Shown: positions 48,118 through 58,763, counted from the first letter of the stretch. The stretch: DNA of 64,000 bases from Cohnella herbarum (GCF_012849095.1 NZ_CP051680.1:62001-126000), one strand, 5' to 3'. Notes: generated from the sequence alone by a model not told the origin. A program made the numbers and translations.

Positions 48118-48810
48118 GTGTCTCGCTTCCGCATTCTGAAAGAGCTAAAGAAATCGTTAAAGAGGAAACGCCGCCATGTCTGGTCGCTTGGGGCAGGAGT
48201 AGCGTTCTTCCTCCTTGCAACGCTTGCTGGTTCTTGGTTGGCTTATCGAATGATCGCGCTGAATCCGTCGGAGGTATTCCTGCCGATGGAATCGGCGTCA
48301 GCCTGGGTGGACAACCTCTCCTTGGATCCGAACGCGACGTCGCGCGAGCTGACGCTTCGCGCTCTGAGGGACTGGCAAGGACAAGTCCAGCTTGTCCTTC
48401 ATCGCACCTATTTGTGCGGCGAAGAAACGCGCCAATTAGGAAGACTCTCCTCGGCCGAGGCTGCGGAGCTTCTGAAATCTCATCGCGAGTGGAGCGCCAG
48501 CTTCGATTCCCAAGGAAAAGTCCTGATGGAGGAAGCGGTCGACGACTTATCGCCGAATTGCCGCAAAACCGCCTTCATGGGCGTGGATAAGGACGGAAAC
48601 CTGTCTTTGTTCGACGGTCCTCCTTGGCAGGAGAAGGTCATCCGTACCTTCTTCCAACTTGACGTAGATATGCTGGAGTCGCGACTGTCCGAGGAACGCG
48701 TCAAAGAACTGGCGGAAGGAATCCGCGTCGCTGACAAGGACGAATACAACAGCGTGTTGTCGACATTTAACGAGTTCGCCGATCCGCAATCGCAGGCGAC
48801 TCCTCAGTAA
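48118..48810 (+). CDS. bofC: BofC, intercompartmental signalling protein of sporulation
   Basis: 230 residues, GTG start with AAGGGG. Basic N-terminus and one membrane helix (~21-44), so a forespore membrane-anchored or secreted protein. Conserved BofC features: VQLVLHRTYLCGEET and NCRKTAFMGVDKDGNLSLFDGPP with the two cysteines, then FFQLDVDMLES. BofC restrains SpoIVB protease and so delays pro-sigma-K cleavage by SpoIVFB. Located before the ruv genes as in Bacillus. Confidence 0.92.
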   Translation: MSRFRILKELKKSLKRKRRHVWSLGAGVAFFLLATLAGSWLAYRMIALNPSEVFLPMESASAWVDNLSLDPNATSRELTLRALRDWQGQVQLVLHRTYLCGEETRQLGRLSSAEAAELLKSHREWSASFDSQGKVLMEEAVDDLSPNCRKTAFMGVDKDGNLSLFDGPPWQEKVIRTFFQLDVDMLESRLSEERVKELAEGIRVADKDEYNSVLSTFNEFADPQSQATPQ

Positions 48811-48830
48811 CTGAATAATGACCGTGCAGC

Positions 48831-48858
48831 GAGCGTCCTTCATGAGGATGCTCTTTTT
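48831..48858 (+). terminator. Terminator after bofC
   Basis: GAGCGTCCT (48831-48839) pairs with AGGATGCTC (48845-48853), followed by TTTTT. Confidence 0.88.
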
Positions 48859-49013
48859 GTGCGGCGTTTTCCTGCTGCGGATCGTGAGCCCTTCGGACTA
48901 TTTTGCAACGGTGGAAAACGCGTGAAGCCTTGACGGAAAGGTGAAGAAGGCCCGCGAAACGATGGAGGATTACGGATTTGCGTTCTCCTTCTGTTCTCAT
49001 AGGGGGGAACATT

Positions 49014-49022
49014 TGATATAAT
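49014..49022 (+). promoter_or_regulatory. Extended -10 of the ruvC operon
   Basis: TGATATAAT; no clear -35. Stands 47 bases before ruvC. No SOS (LexA, GAAC-N4-GTTC) box was seen near it. Confidence 0.5.
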
Positions 49023-49068
49023 TAAATGAATTATGCAGCGAAAGCGACTGAGCGGGGGGATCGTACTC

Positions 49069-49569
49069 ATGAGAGTACTGGGAATCGACCCTGGGATAGC
49101 CATTATGGGATTCGGGTTTATCGACAAGACGGGGCATAAATTAACGCCCGTGCAATACGGATGTATCGAGACGGCCGCGGGAACGCCGCAGGAGATCAGG
49201 CTGAAGCAAATCTACGAGTCTTCCTGCAGCCTGCTAGATCAATATAAACCGGATACGGTCGCGGTTGAGAAGCTGTTCTTCAATAAGAACGTGACGAACG
49301 CGTTCAGCGTTGGACAAGCTCGCGGCGTATTCATGTTAGCGGCGGCGCAAAGGGGACTGCCGATCGCGGAGTATACGCCGATGCAAGTGAAGCAAGCGGT
49401 CGTCGGATACGGAGCCGCGGAGAAAAGACAAGTTCAGGAAATGGTTAAGATGTTGCTTAAACTATCCGCGATACCGAAGCCGGACGATGTTGCCGATGCG
49501 CTTGCAGTTTCGATCTGCCATGCCCACTCCATCGTCCTTAACGACCGAATGAACGGAGTGACGCGTTAA
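49069..49569 (+). CDS. ruvC: Holliday junction resolvase RuvC
   Basis: 166 residues. RNase H-fold with Asp7 in LGIDPGIAIMGFG, Glu in VAVEKLFFNKN, and the terminal acidic DVADALAVSICH. Cuts Holliday junctions moved by RuvAB. ATG 49069 has GGGGGG 9 bases upstream; the frame opens at 49033 but without SD. Bacillus subtilis lacks RuvC and uses RecU, so its presence is a lineage marker. Overlaps ruvA by one base. Confidence 0.95.
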   Translation: MRVLGIDPGIAIMGFGFIDKTGHKLTPVQYGCIETAAGTPQEIRLKQIYESSCSLLDQYKPDTVAVEKLFFNKNVTNAFSVGQARGVFMLAAAQRGLPIAEYTPMQVKQAVVGYGAAEKRQVQEMVKMLLKLSAIPKPDDVADALAVSICHAHSIVLNDRMNGVTR

Positions 49570-50189
49570 TGATCGATTATTTGCGAGGGAAAGTAGCTCA
49601 CTTGGAGAGCGAGTACGTGGTGCTCGACGTTCGCGATGTCGGGTATCGCGTCTTTACGCCGAACCCTTACGGCTTAGCGCGTACGGAAGAGCCCGTGCAA
49701 TTGTTTATCTATCATCATGTTCGCGAAGATGCGATCCATCTATTCGGGTTCACGACGCGCGACGAACAAGCCTTATTTCGTAGATTGCTAGAAGTGTCGG
49801 GAATCGGTCCCAAGGTAGCTCTCGGCGTGTTAGCGGGAGGGCGGCCTGAAGCGGTCGTGGCGGCGATCCAACAAGAAAATATTGCGTTTCTGACTAAACT
49901 GCCGGGAATCGGTAGGAAAACGGCTCAACGTATGATCTTGGATTTGAAAGACAAGCTAGGAACGATAGACAGCCGTTGGGCGCTAGCCTCGATGATAGAG
50001 ATCGAGGCTCCCGTTGCGACAGATAGCAGCAGCGCTGCTTGGGCGGAAGCTCGCGAGGCGTTGGCGGGTCTCGGGTATCGCGATGTCGAGCTGGACAAGG
50101 CTTGGTTGTCGTTGAAGGAGAAGGTAACGGGCGAGGAGTCCGCGGATATTCTGATTAAGAAAGCATTGCAGCAATTGTTCCAAGGATAA
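49569..50189 (+). CDS. ruvA: Holliday junction DNA helicase subunit RuvA
   Basis: 206 residues. N-terminal OB fold (MIDYLRGKVAHLE), two helix-hairpin-helix motifs (VSGIGPKVALGVL, LPGIGRKTAQRMI) and the C-terminal domain III (~145-206) that contacts RuvB. Start overlaps the ruvC stop (TAATG). Confidence 0.96.
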   Translation: MIDYLRGKVAHLESEYVVLDVRDVGYRVFTPNPYGLARTEEPVQLFIYHHVREDAIHLFGFTTRDEQALFRRLLEVSGIGPKVALGVLAGGRPEAVVAAIQQENIAFLTKLPGIGRKTAQRMILDLKDKLGTIDSRWALASMIEIEAPVATDSSSAAWAEAREALAGLGYRDVELDKAWLSLKEKVTGEESADILIKKALQQLFQG

Positions 50190-50216
50190 TCCGCAAGCGG
50201 GAAAGGAGGCCGAATG

Positions 50217-51227
50217 ATGGAAGACGAGCGTATCGTCACCGCGCACTTGATGATGGAAGACCAAGCGGTGGAATACAGCTTGCGCCCTCGCTATTTGGCG
50301 GAATACATCGGCCAAGCGCAAGTGAAGGACAATCTGAAGATTTACATAGAGGCCGCGAAGATGCGACGCGAGCCGTTAGACCATGTGCTACTGTACGGTC
50401 CTCCGGGACTTGGGAAGACGACGCTATCGAACATTATCGCCAACGAACTTGGCGTTAACATCCGCACGACGAGCGGGCCGGCGATCGAACGCCCCGGCGA
50501 TCTCGCCGCCATCCTGACGAATCTTCAGGAGAACGACGTTCTGTTCATCGACGAGATTCATCGTTTGCACCGGACGGTAGAAGAAGTCATGTATCCCGCG
50601 ATGGAGGATTTCGCGCTGGATTTCATTATCGGAAAGGGGCCTAGCGCCCGTTCCGTTCGCTTGGATTTGCCGAAATTTACGTTAATCGGGGCGACTACGC
50701 GGGCGGGATTGCTCTCTGCGCCTTTAAGGGATCGATTCGGCGTAGTCAGCCGACTGGAATACTACACAGAGGACGAACTGTCGTACATCGTGACCCGTAC
50801 GGCCGAAATATTCGGGGTCGGCATGGTCGGGGAAGCTTCCCGCGAGATTGCCAGACGCGCGAGAGGAACGCCGCGGATCGCCAACCGGTTGTTGAAGCGA
50901 GTTCGGGATCATGCGCAAGTGAGGGGAGACGGCATCATTACGGATGCGGTCGCACATGATGCGTTGGAGAGGATCCAAGTCGATCCGATGGGGCTGGATA
51001 GCATCGATCATAAGATGTTGCGTTCCATGATTCAGAATTATGGAGGAAGGCCGGTCGGGTTGGATACGATCGCGGCTTCCATTGGAGAAGAGAGCCAGAC
51101 GATCGAAGACGTATACGAACCTTATTTGATGCAAATCGGGTTTCTGCAGAGAACGCCGCGAGGACGAATCGTGACGGCGGCGGCTTGTAAGCACTTAGGT
51201 TTGCCTGTACCCACCCAGAATGGATGA
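50217..51227 (+). CDS. ruvB: Holliday junction DNA helicase RuvB
   Basis: 336 residues, AAA+ motor with [20 protein letters not shown], sensor [18 protein letters not shown], and winged helix at the C-terminus. ATG 50217 lies 7 bases from AAAGGAGG; the ATG at 50214 is 4 bases away and is the alternative. Drives branch migration with RuvA. Confidence 0.97.
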   Translation: MEDERIVTAHLMMEDQAVEYSLRPRYLAEYIGQAQVKDNLKIYIEAAKMRREPLDHVLLYGPPGLGKTTLSNIIANELGVNIRTTSGPAIERPGDLAAILTNLQENDVLFIDEIHRLHRTVEEVMYPAMEDFALDFIIGKGPSARSVRLDLPKFTLIGATTRAGLLSAPLRDRFGVVSRLEYYTEDELSYIVTRTAEIFGVGMVGEASREIARRARGTPRIANRLLKRVRDHAQVRGDGIITDAVAHDALERIQVDPMGLDSIDHKMLRSMIQNYGGRPVGLDTIAASIGEESQTIEDVYEPYLMQIGFLQRTPRGRIVTAAACKHLGLPVPTQNG

Positions 51228-51246
51228 CAGGACGGAGGAGAACTCG

Positions 51247-53367
51247 ATGACCCTGAACGTTAAGCGCCCTTTTGCTCGTTTATTTCTTATGTCCCTTCTG
51301 CTAGCGTCGGTCGTTTCCAGCTCGAGCGGTTATGTCGCCCATGCGGCGGTAACCGTCCCGGATACTATTAGAGTCGCCTTCTTCATGAACGGAAGCACGT
51401 TTAAGTCCATCACTCCGGTTGCTACCTTGCAATCGGCGGGAGGTTTGAATATTTATTGGCGAGATCCGCAGGTTAATCTGCCGGTGACGACGATTCCCGC
51501 AGGGCAAGGCGTTCGTTTCGGAATGGACGGTTATCGGGCGCTAATCGTAGAGACGGCAGACTTCAACTCCGCGCTTGCCGTGCTGAAGAAGGTACAAGTC
51601 TCTTCTAACGCGGCGTTCGTTACCCAGTTATCCAAAGCCGGCCAAATCGTCTACCAAGTGACGGAAGGAGCTTATTCCAGCGCGGCTGGAGCTGCATCCG
51701 CCTTGACGAAATGGACGAATGCAGGCGTGGCTTCCGGAGTGAAATCATTGCAAAGCGCCCGAGTTGCGGGGCCATGGGGAGTTGAAGCCGGTCCCTATTC
51801 CAGCGAAGCGGAAGCTAAGTCGGCGGCGGATCAACTTGGCGGAGCCGGCTTGGATGCTTTCGTTGCGTTGAAGCCGCAGAATGGCGTTTTAAGCTATATC
51901 TTGCGGATAGGACAGGAGAAGGACGGTTCAACGCTAGCTTCGTTGCAACAGGCCGCAGCGGCGGCTGGCGCGTTGAACGTTCGCGTTCCCGAATCGAATG
52001 AGCCTTACGCGTCGATACGCAACGATATGACATACAACGGCAGCAAGAATATAGCGGTTCCGATGTACGTTATTCCCGTAAGCGCGGGCGCCGTGCTGAG
52101 AGCAGATCCTGCGGGCGAGGGCGGAATCCAACTTGTCGAACGCAGCAAACGAATCTATCGCGGCAGCATGGAAGTAAGCGTATATAATCAATCCCTTGCC
52201 GTCGTTAACGATGTCGACTTCGAACAATATCTCTATTCCGTCGTGGGAGGCGAAGTCAGCGCGAGCTGGCCTTTGGAAGCGCAGAAGGCGCAGGCCGTTG
52301 CCGCTCGTTCCTATGCTTTATTTGCAGGGGTGGGCTACCAAATCGCGAACGTCGTAGATACGACGCTCAGTCAAGCGTACAACGGAATCAGCTCGGAAAA
52401 CCCGAACTCGACGGCCGGAGTAACCCAGACGGCAGGAGAAGTGCTGACATCCGGCGGCAAAATCATTAACGCGGTATTCTCGGCGAATTCCGGCGGAATT
52501 ACGGCTGATAACAAGATCGAGATTTGGGGAGGAGACAACTCCTACCTGTCAGCGGGAGTCGCGAGTCCGGACGAAGGGCCGCAGAACGGCAAGCTTGACT
52601 GGTATTACGTCGCGCTGCCATTGGGAGATGTCGGTTACATTCGTTCCGATCTGGTCGTAGACAGCGGGCAAGATCATATCAGCGGTTCGAATTACTTGAA
52701 GGTAACGGGGGAGGGGACGGCAGTCCGATCGAGGCCGCAAATCGTCTCGACGGTCGAGCCGATCGCCCGTCTTGGAGCAGGAGCGCTCGTCGTGGAACTG
52801 GGCAAAGTTCCGGAGTATACGGATTACAGTTGGATAGAAGCTCCCATGACTTCCGAGCAATTGCTGACGGCTTTGAACAAACGAGCCAAAACTCCGATCG
52901 CGGGACCTTTGCTTACATTGGAAGTGTCTAAGACAGGCCCTTCGGGAAGGGTGACGGAAGTCAAAGCGAACGGGATCGCGGTGAACGTCGGGGTCGGGGA
53001 TAATTTGCGCGGCGCCTTGAACGGATTAAAGAGCACGCTGTTCTCGGTGGAAGAAACCGGCCGTTACACCGTCTTGAACGGCGACGGCACGACTCGAGAG
53101 ATCCCGGCTCAGAGCGGTGGACTGCAAGCGGTTGATAGCGACGGCCAGGTACGCGCGATCCAGGATCAGAATCTTTATGTCATGGACGGCAATGGGAAAC
53201 TAAGAGCCGGAACGACAACTCCGAAGTTTATTTTCTCGGGCAAAGGGTTCGGACACGGCTTAGGCATGTCCCAATGGGGAGCAAGAGGTCTAGCCGAACA
53301 AGGGTATGACTACCAATATATCCTGCAATACTACTACAAGAATGTGACGATCGAAAAGGATGCCTAA
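51247..53367 (+). CDS. Exported SpoIID/LytB protein with SPOR-like repeats
   Basis: 706 residues from ATG 51247 (GGAGGAG 6-8 bases upstream). Signal peptide (1-~34, RLFLMSLLLASVVSS...AHA). Residues ~130-240 contain two SPOR-like repeats (YQVTEGAYSSAAGA, WGVEAGPYSSEAEA). SpoIID domain ~300 onward: VVGGEVSASWPLEAQKAQAVAARSY with the lytic-transglycosylase glutamate, FSANSGGIT, and C-terminal FGHGLGMSQWGARGLA. Twice the length of B. subtilis SpoIID (343 residues), so a SpoIID paralogue acting on denuded glycan strands, perhaps in engulfment or septal remodelling. Placed between ruvB and queA. Confidence 0.85.
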   Translation: MTLNVKRPFARLFLMSLLLASVVSSSSGYVAHAAVTVPDTIRVAFFMNGSTFKSITPVATLQSAGGLNIYWRDPQVNLPVTTIPAGQGVRFGMDGYRALIVETADFNSALAVLKKVQVSSNAAFVTQLSKAGQIVYQVTEGAYSSAAGAASALTKWTNAGVASGVKSLQSARVAGPWGVEAGPYSSEAEAKSAADQLGGAGLDAFVALKPQNGVLSYILRIGQEKDGSTLASLQQAAAAAGALNVRVPESNEPYASIRNDMTYNGSKNIAVPMYVIPVSAGAVLRADPAGEGGIQLVERSKRIYRGSMEVSVYNQSLAVVNDVDFEQYLYSVVGGEVSASWPLEAQKAQAVAARSYALFAGVGYQIANVVDTTLSQAYNGISSENPNSTAGVTQTAGEVLTSGGKIINAVFSANSGGITADNKIEIWGGDNSYLSAGVASPDEGPQNGKLDWYYVALPLGDVGYIRSDLVVDSGQDHISGSNYLKVTGEGTAVRSRPQIVSTVEPIARLGAGALVVELGKVPEYTDYSWIEAPMTSEQLLTALNKRAKTPIAGPLLTLEVSKTGPSGRVTEVKANGIAVNVGVGDNLRGALNGLKSTLFSVEETGRYTVLNGDGTTREIPAQSGGLQAVDSDGQVRAIQDQNLYVMDGNGKLRAGTTTPKFIFSGKGFGHGLGMSQWGARGLAEQGYDYQYILQYYYKNVTIEKDA

Positions 53368-53370
53368 ACA

Positions 53371-54477
53371 ATGAACGTTAGCGATTACGATTTCGAATTA
53401 CCGGAGGCGCTTATTGCCCAGACTCCGTTGCTAGAGCGGACGTCATCCCGTCTTCTGGTCCTCGACCGAAGTAACGGGCGGATCGAGCATCGCTCTTTTA
53501 CCGATTTAGAGGAGCATTTGAACCCGGGAGATACGCTCGTGTTGAACGACACAAGGGTACTCCCGGCACGTCTGTTCGGAGTTAAATCGGATACGGGCGC
53601 GAAAGTCGAGCTATTGTTGCTCAAGAGGCTCGAGGGCGATACTTGGGAGGCGCTTGTAAGGCCGGGGAAAAAGATTCACAAAGGCGCCAGAATGAGCTTC
53701 GGCGTTTCGGTTTCGGATCATGGAGAAAGCGGGGGGAGCGGGGATGGCGGAAATAGCGAGAATGGCCAAGCGAACGTTCCGCCGTTACTGACCGCCGTCG
53801 TCGAAGCCGAAGGCGAGATGGGCGCCCGCACGATTCGTTTCGAATACGAAGGGATATTCAACGAGTTGTTGGAACGTCTGGGGCAGATGCCCCTGCCGCC
53901 GTATATTAAAGAAAGATTGTCCGATAGAGAGCGATATCAAACGGTATACTCCCGCAACGAAGGTTCGGCGGCGGCTCCTACGGCGGGACTGCATTTTACG
54001 GAATCGTTCCTAGAGCGATTGAAAGAGAAAGGCGTTAAGCTTTGTCCGATCACTCTGCATGTAGGGCTAGGAACTTTCCGCCCCGTATCGGTCGATACGA
54101 TCGAGGAGCACGAGATGCATGCGGAATGGTATTCCGTTAGCGCAGAGAGCGCGAGGCTTCTTAACGAAGCCAAGGAAAGCGGCGGAAGAATCGTTGCCGT
54201 AGGGACGACGTCCGCGCGGACGCTGGAAACGGTCGGCCAACGCTTCAAAGGTTCGCGAATAGAGGCATGCAACGGTTGGACGGATATTTTTATTTATCCG
54301 GGTTACGAGTATACGATGGTCGATGCGTTGATAACGAACTTTCATCTTCCGAAATCGACTCTAGTCATGCTGGTAAGCGCCCTTGCAGGGCGCGATAACG
54401 TTCTGAACGCTTACCGCGAAGCCGTGGAGCATAAATATCGTTTCTTTAGCTTCGGAGACGCCATGTTCATTAAGTAA
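53371..54477 (+). CDS. queA: S-adenosylmethionine:tRNA ribosyltransferase-isomerase
   Basis: 368 residues, slightly longer than the usual ~342. Moves ribose from SAM to preQ1-tRNA to form epoxyqueuosine. Conserved [40 protein letters not shown] and [20 protein letters not shown]. The extra length is a Gly/Ser/Asn/Asp-rich insert at ~115-138 ([15 protein letters not shown]). Starts three bases after the SpoIID-like gene. tgt, the preceding pathway step, lies downstream beyond a repeat array. Confidence 0.95.
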   Translation: MNVSDYDFELPEALIAQTPLLERTSSRLLVLDRSNGRIEHRSFTDLEEHLNPGDTLVLNDTRVLPARLFGVKSDTGAKVELLLLKRLEGDTWEALVRPGKKIHKGARMSFGVSVSDHGESGGSGDGGNSENGQANVPPLLTAVVEAEGEMGARTIRFEYEGIFNELLERLGQMPLPPYIKERLSDRERYQTVYSRNEGSAAAPTAGLHFTESFLERLKEKGVKLCPITLHVGLGTFRPVSVDTIEEHEMHAEWYSVSAESARLLNEAKESGGRIVAVGTTSARTLETVGQRFKGSRIEACNGWTDIFIYPGYEYTMVDALITNFHLPKSTLVMLVSALAGRDNVLNAYREAVEHKYRFFSFGDAMFIK

Positions 54478-54479
54478 GC

Positions 54480-54866
54480 GGAAATAACGGTGCTCAGCAC
54501 CGCTATTCCGCTGAAATAGGAGCCAGAGTCGGAAATAACGGTGCTCAGCACCGCTATTCCGTGGAAAGAGGGCCCAAAGCTGGGATTAACGGTGCTCAGC
54601 ACCGCTAATCCGCTGAAATAGGAGCCAGAGCCGGAAATAACGGTGCTCAGCACCGCTAATCCGCTGAAATAGGAGCCAGAGCCGGAAATAACGGTGCTCA
54701 GCACCGCTAATCCGCTGAAATAGGAGCCAGAGCTGGAAATAACGGTGCTCAGCACCGCTATTCCGCTGAAATAGGAGCCAGAGTCGGAAATAACGGTGCT
54801 CAGCACCGCTATTCCGTGGAAAGAGGGCCCAAAGCTGGGATTAACGGTGCTCAGCACCGCTAATCC
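54480..54866. repeat. 51-bp hairpin tandem repeat array, 7.6 copies (family 3)
   Basis: Units start at 54480, 54531, 54582, 54633, 54684, 54735, 54786 and 54837. Each contains CGGTGC-TCA-GCACCG flanked by arms that extend the hairpin (GGAAATAA / CTATTCC or GGGATTAA / CTAATCC). Units 6-8 repeat the order of units 1-3; units 1 and 6, and 2 and 7, are identical, showing a later block duplication. Fills nearly all of the queA-tgt gap (54478-54933). An open frame on the minus strand here is an artefact of the period. Confidence 0.95.
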
Positions 54867-54870
54867 TTGA

Positions 54871-56067
<1,197 letters not shown>

Positions 56068-56084
56068 GAAAGGAGGGAACACAT

Positions 56085-56402
56085 ATGTGGTTAGCGGAAT
56101 CAGCTGGCGGAGGTGGCAACCTTCTTTACACCCTTGCGCCTTTCATACTGATGTTTGCTATTTTTTATTTTCTGCTGATTCGTCCGCAGCAAAAGAAACA
56201 AAAGCAACGCGGCTCCATGCTTAACGCCTTGAAGAAGGGCGATAAAGTTACGACCGTGGGCGGACTTCACGGAACGATCGCCGAGATTTCCGACGATACC
56301 GTCGTTCTTAAAGTGAATGACGTAACGAAGTTAACGTTCGACCGTTCTTCCATCAATAACGTAACGGCTCGTTCTAACGAGAAGAGCGAAGCTGGAGAAT
56401 AA
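56085..56402 (+). CDS. yajC: Sec translocase accessory protein YajC
   Basis: 105 residues: one membrane helix (~14-34, LAPFILMFAIFYFLLIRP) and a small cytosolic domain (KKGDKVTTVGGLHGTIAEI). Associates with SecDF-YidC. AGGAGG 7 bases before the ATG. 17 bases after tgt; secD and secF are encoded 4.5 kb downstream. Confidence 0.95.
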   Translation: MWLAESAGGGGNLLYTLAPFILMFAIFYFLLIRPQQKKQKQRGSMLNALKKGDKVTTVGGLHGTIAEISDDTVVLKVNDVTKLTFDRSSINNVTARSNEKSEAGE

Positions 56403-56413
56403 CGAATACGACA

Positions 56414-56465
56414 AAAAAGCCTTTCCGTCCCGGATAAACTCCAAGGCGGAAAGGCTTTTTATTAT
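56414..56465. terminator. Bidirectional terminator between yajC and the PAP2 gene
   Basis: AAAAAGCCTTTCCG (56414-56427) pairs with CGGAAAGGCTTTTT (56447-56460), giving T runs on both strands; serves both convergent genes. Confidence 0.95.
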
Positions 56466-57319
56466 GAACCGACGGGGCGGGAAGCTTTAAGCTTGGCTTT
56501 AGTGCGTAAGGTTAGGCTGACGAGCGAATTGTTTTCCGCCCATGCTCCGACTTTAAGTCCCACGAACACCGAGAACAACGCGAGAACGACTCCTGCGGCC
56601 ATATCGGTAAACCAATGGATGCCCAAGTAGAAAATCGAGAAAATGATAACGATCGCGTTGATCCAAGCAAATATCGCCCATCTTCGTATGCCGGATTTAC
56701 TTGCTAATAACGCAAGAGTGACCGAGATCGACGTGTGCAGGCTCGGGAAACAATTGTTCAGCCCGGACAAGGAGCGATATTCCTGTTCGAATGCAGGGAA
56801 TACGTCGGGCAATAGAAAGCGAACCTGCGGATGCACGAACCAGACTTCATTGACGGGAACGAATAAATAGAAAGGCACCGCAAAGAAATAATTGATCAAG
56901 ATCGCGATGCAGAAAGCGTAATATAGCTTCATGTTCTTATGGTGAGTGTAAATTCCGACGGATGCGATCATGACGGACTGAAACATGACGAGATAGAAGA
57001 CGGCGCAAATGGCGGTTAAGGCTTCGGATTGAAGGTTAGTCTGAAGCCAAGCCTGCCAACTTCCTTCCCATCCGCTTAGGACCGGGGTAAGATCGTAAGG
57101 AACCTTTAGCCAGTTCTCCAATTGGAGCTCGTTTTTATTTAGGATCATGATCGCTATGACCGCGATAAAAAACAGTAAGTATTTACGGGAAACGACCAAT
57201 GTCTTGAGAAAACTCCATGCGGCCGCGAAGGGCTGTTTTCCCGTACCGAAAGCGATGAGGATGCTGACCGCGAATACGGAGCCTATTGCCACGGTCGACA
57301 TACTGCGAAACAAAATCAT
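56462..57319 (-). CDS. PAP2-family membrane phosphatase
   Basis: 285 residues, ATG 57319 with GGGAGG 7 bases before. About seven membrane helices. PAP2 signature C2/C3: NNCFPSLHTSISVTLAL and YLGIHWFTDMAAGVVLA with the catalytic His pair. The layout is like Aur1/Ipt1-type PAP2 proteins rather than the short undecaprenyl pyrophosphatases; substrate (lipid phosphate) is not predictable. Not part of the conserved Bacillus order here, so an insertion between yajC and the TIGR04086 gene. Confidence 0.85.
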   Translation of the reverse strand: MILFRSMSTVAIGSVFAVSILIAFGTGKQPFAAAWSFLKTLVVSRKYLLFFIAVIAIMILNKNELQLENWLKVPYDLTPVLSGWEGSWQAWLQTNLQSEALTAICAVFYLVMFQSVMIASVGIYTHHKNMKLYYAFCIAILINYFFAVPFYLFVPVNEVWFVHPQVRFLLPDVFPAFEQEYRSLSGLNNCFPSLHTSISVTLALLASKSGIRRWAIFAWINAIVIIFSIFYLGIHWFTDMAAGVVLALFSVFVGLKVGAWAENNSLVSLTLRTKAKLKASRPVGS

Positions 57320-57415
57320 GACGCGCCTCCCATACGACTCTCGAAGATGCTAACACCGACTTATTATATCACATTATCGGCAAGCTAATCTCCACCCCTC
57401 GTCCTCACGTCCTCC

Positions 57416-57814
57416 TTATCGCGAATTGGAACTTGCATTAACCCCGAGCATGCCTCCGAAAGCGCCGGCCAAACAAGTAATCAGGATCAGGATAGGCACG
57501 GCCATCGTCCAACTCGAATCGGTCGCAAGGAAGCTGATAATGAGCAACAGGATAGAATACATTAATCCGTTCGCCATTCCGAAGTACCAACCCTTTCTTC
57601 CGGAACGCTTGGCCGATACGAAACCTCCGGCTAACGCGGAGCATCCGTGTACTCCGAAAACCCACGGCAACATGTTCGACTCGCTAAGGGAAGAGCCCAT
57701 GAGCAGGATAGATAGAACCAAAGCCCCTATGGCTAGCCATATCCCCGACCAATATAAACCGGAAGCAACAGGCGATGCATTACGAAGTCCTAACAAGCGG
57801 GAAAATGAACTCAA
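57416..57814 (-). CDS. Small membrane protein, TIGR04086/YrzE-like
   Basis: 132 residues with four hydrophobic helices and no charged loops of note. TTG start at 57814 follows GGAGTG by 7 bases. Proteins of the TIGR04086 (YrzE) type occupy exactly this place near yajC and spoVB in Bacillales. Function unknown. Confidence 0.75.
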   Translation of the reverse strand: MSSFSRLLGLRNASPVASGLYWSGIWLAIGALVLSILLMGSSLSESNMLPWVFGVHGCSALAGGFVSAKRSGRKGWYFGMANGLMYSILLLIISFLATDSSWTMAVPILILITCLAGAFGGMLGVNASSNSR

Positions 57815-58037
57815 GGAAAATCACTCCTTCTATTACTCGTTTGTATCAGCTTATGGCGGCGGTTTGCATCGTAGTACAGGCTGGTTCGAAATCTCGATTG
57901 TCTTAAATCGATTAACCGATTACCAAATTTTCCGCACCGACGAAGAGAATGAGCGTTTAGATGCCCGGTGACAATAGAAGTCCAAGCCTTTTCTACCGGC
58001 AGTAAATCACTATGCCTTGATAATCGGAGGGGAGATT

Positions 58038-58760
58038 ATGGAACTGACCGGGATTTTGTTAAGAACGACTTTCATGTATTTTTTTATATTCCTGATCATG
58101 CGTTTGATGGGGAAGCGCGAAATCGGCAAGCTTTCGGTATTTGATTTGGTGATCTCGATCATGATCGCCGAGATCGCCGTTATCGTTATCGAGTCGACGG
58201 AAAAATCGATGTTTCTCGCGATAGCGCCGATACTGCTTCTGGTCCTCATCCAAATCGGCATCGCGTTCTTCTCCTTGAAGAGCAGAACTTTGAGAACTTT
58301 ATTCGACGGGAAGCCGAGCGTTATTATTCGGGACGGTCACTTAAACCGGAAAGAAATGCACAAGCAGAGGTATAATCTGGATGATTTGATGCTTCAATTA
58401 AGGGAAAACCAAGTTACCGAAATCGCCGATGTCGAGTTAGCCGTCCTGGAATCCACAGGGAAGCTGTCCGTAATCAAGAAAGAAGCCGGACAAGCATCCG
58501 GAGAAGAAACCGGTAGATCGGATGAATCTTCAAATAATGATTCGTACGGCAAAACGGAGATCAGACCTAAGATCAGATACGAGAACCTTCCGTTGCCGCT
58601 CATTCTCGACGGTCAGGTTCAGGACGATAATTTGGAGAAGGTCGGAAAAACTCGGTTTTGGCTGAAGAGCGAGCTGCAAAATTACGAAGTGGATAATTTC
58701 AAAAACGTATTCTTTTGCAGCATCGATCATAAGGGTAAGCTTTACGTCGATAAGAAATAG
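58038..58760 (+). CDS. DUF421 membrane protein (YrbG-like)
   Basis: 240 residues. Two or three N-terminal membrane helices (~5-80) with the DUF421 hallmark RLMGKREIGKLSVFDLVI, then a cytosolic DUF421 domain (GKPSVIIRDGHLNRKEMHKQRYNLDDLM). ATG 58038 with GGAGG 9 bases upstream. YrbG/YetF relatives are linked to spore-related functions in Bacillus; biochemical role unknown. Neighbour of spoVB as in B. subtilis, converging with it. Confidence 0.88.
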   Translation: MELTGILLRTTFMYFFIFLIMRLMGKREIGKLSVFDLVISIMIAEIAVIVIESTEKSMFLAIAPILLLVLIQIGIAFFSLKSRTLRTLFDGKPSVIIRDGHLNRKEMHKQRYNLDDLMLQLRENQVTEIADVELAVLESTGKLSVIKKEAGQASGEETGRSDESSNNDSYGKTEIRPKIRYENLPLPLILDGQVQDDNLEKVGKTRFWLKSELQNYEVDNFKNVFFCSIDHKGKLYVDKK

Positions 58761-58763
58761 TCG

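Noticed and set aside
48959..49068. LexA-type SOS box before ruvCAB
   Set aside because: No GAAC-N4-GTTC pattern could be found in the stretch.
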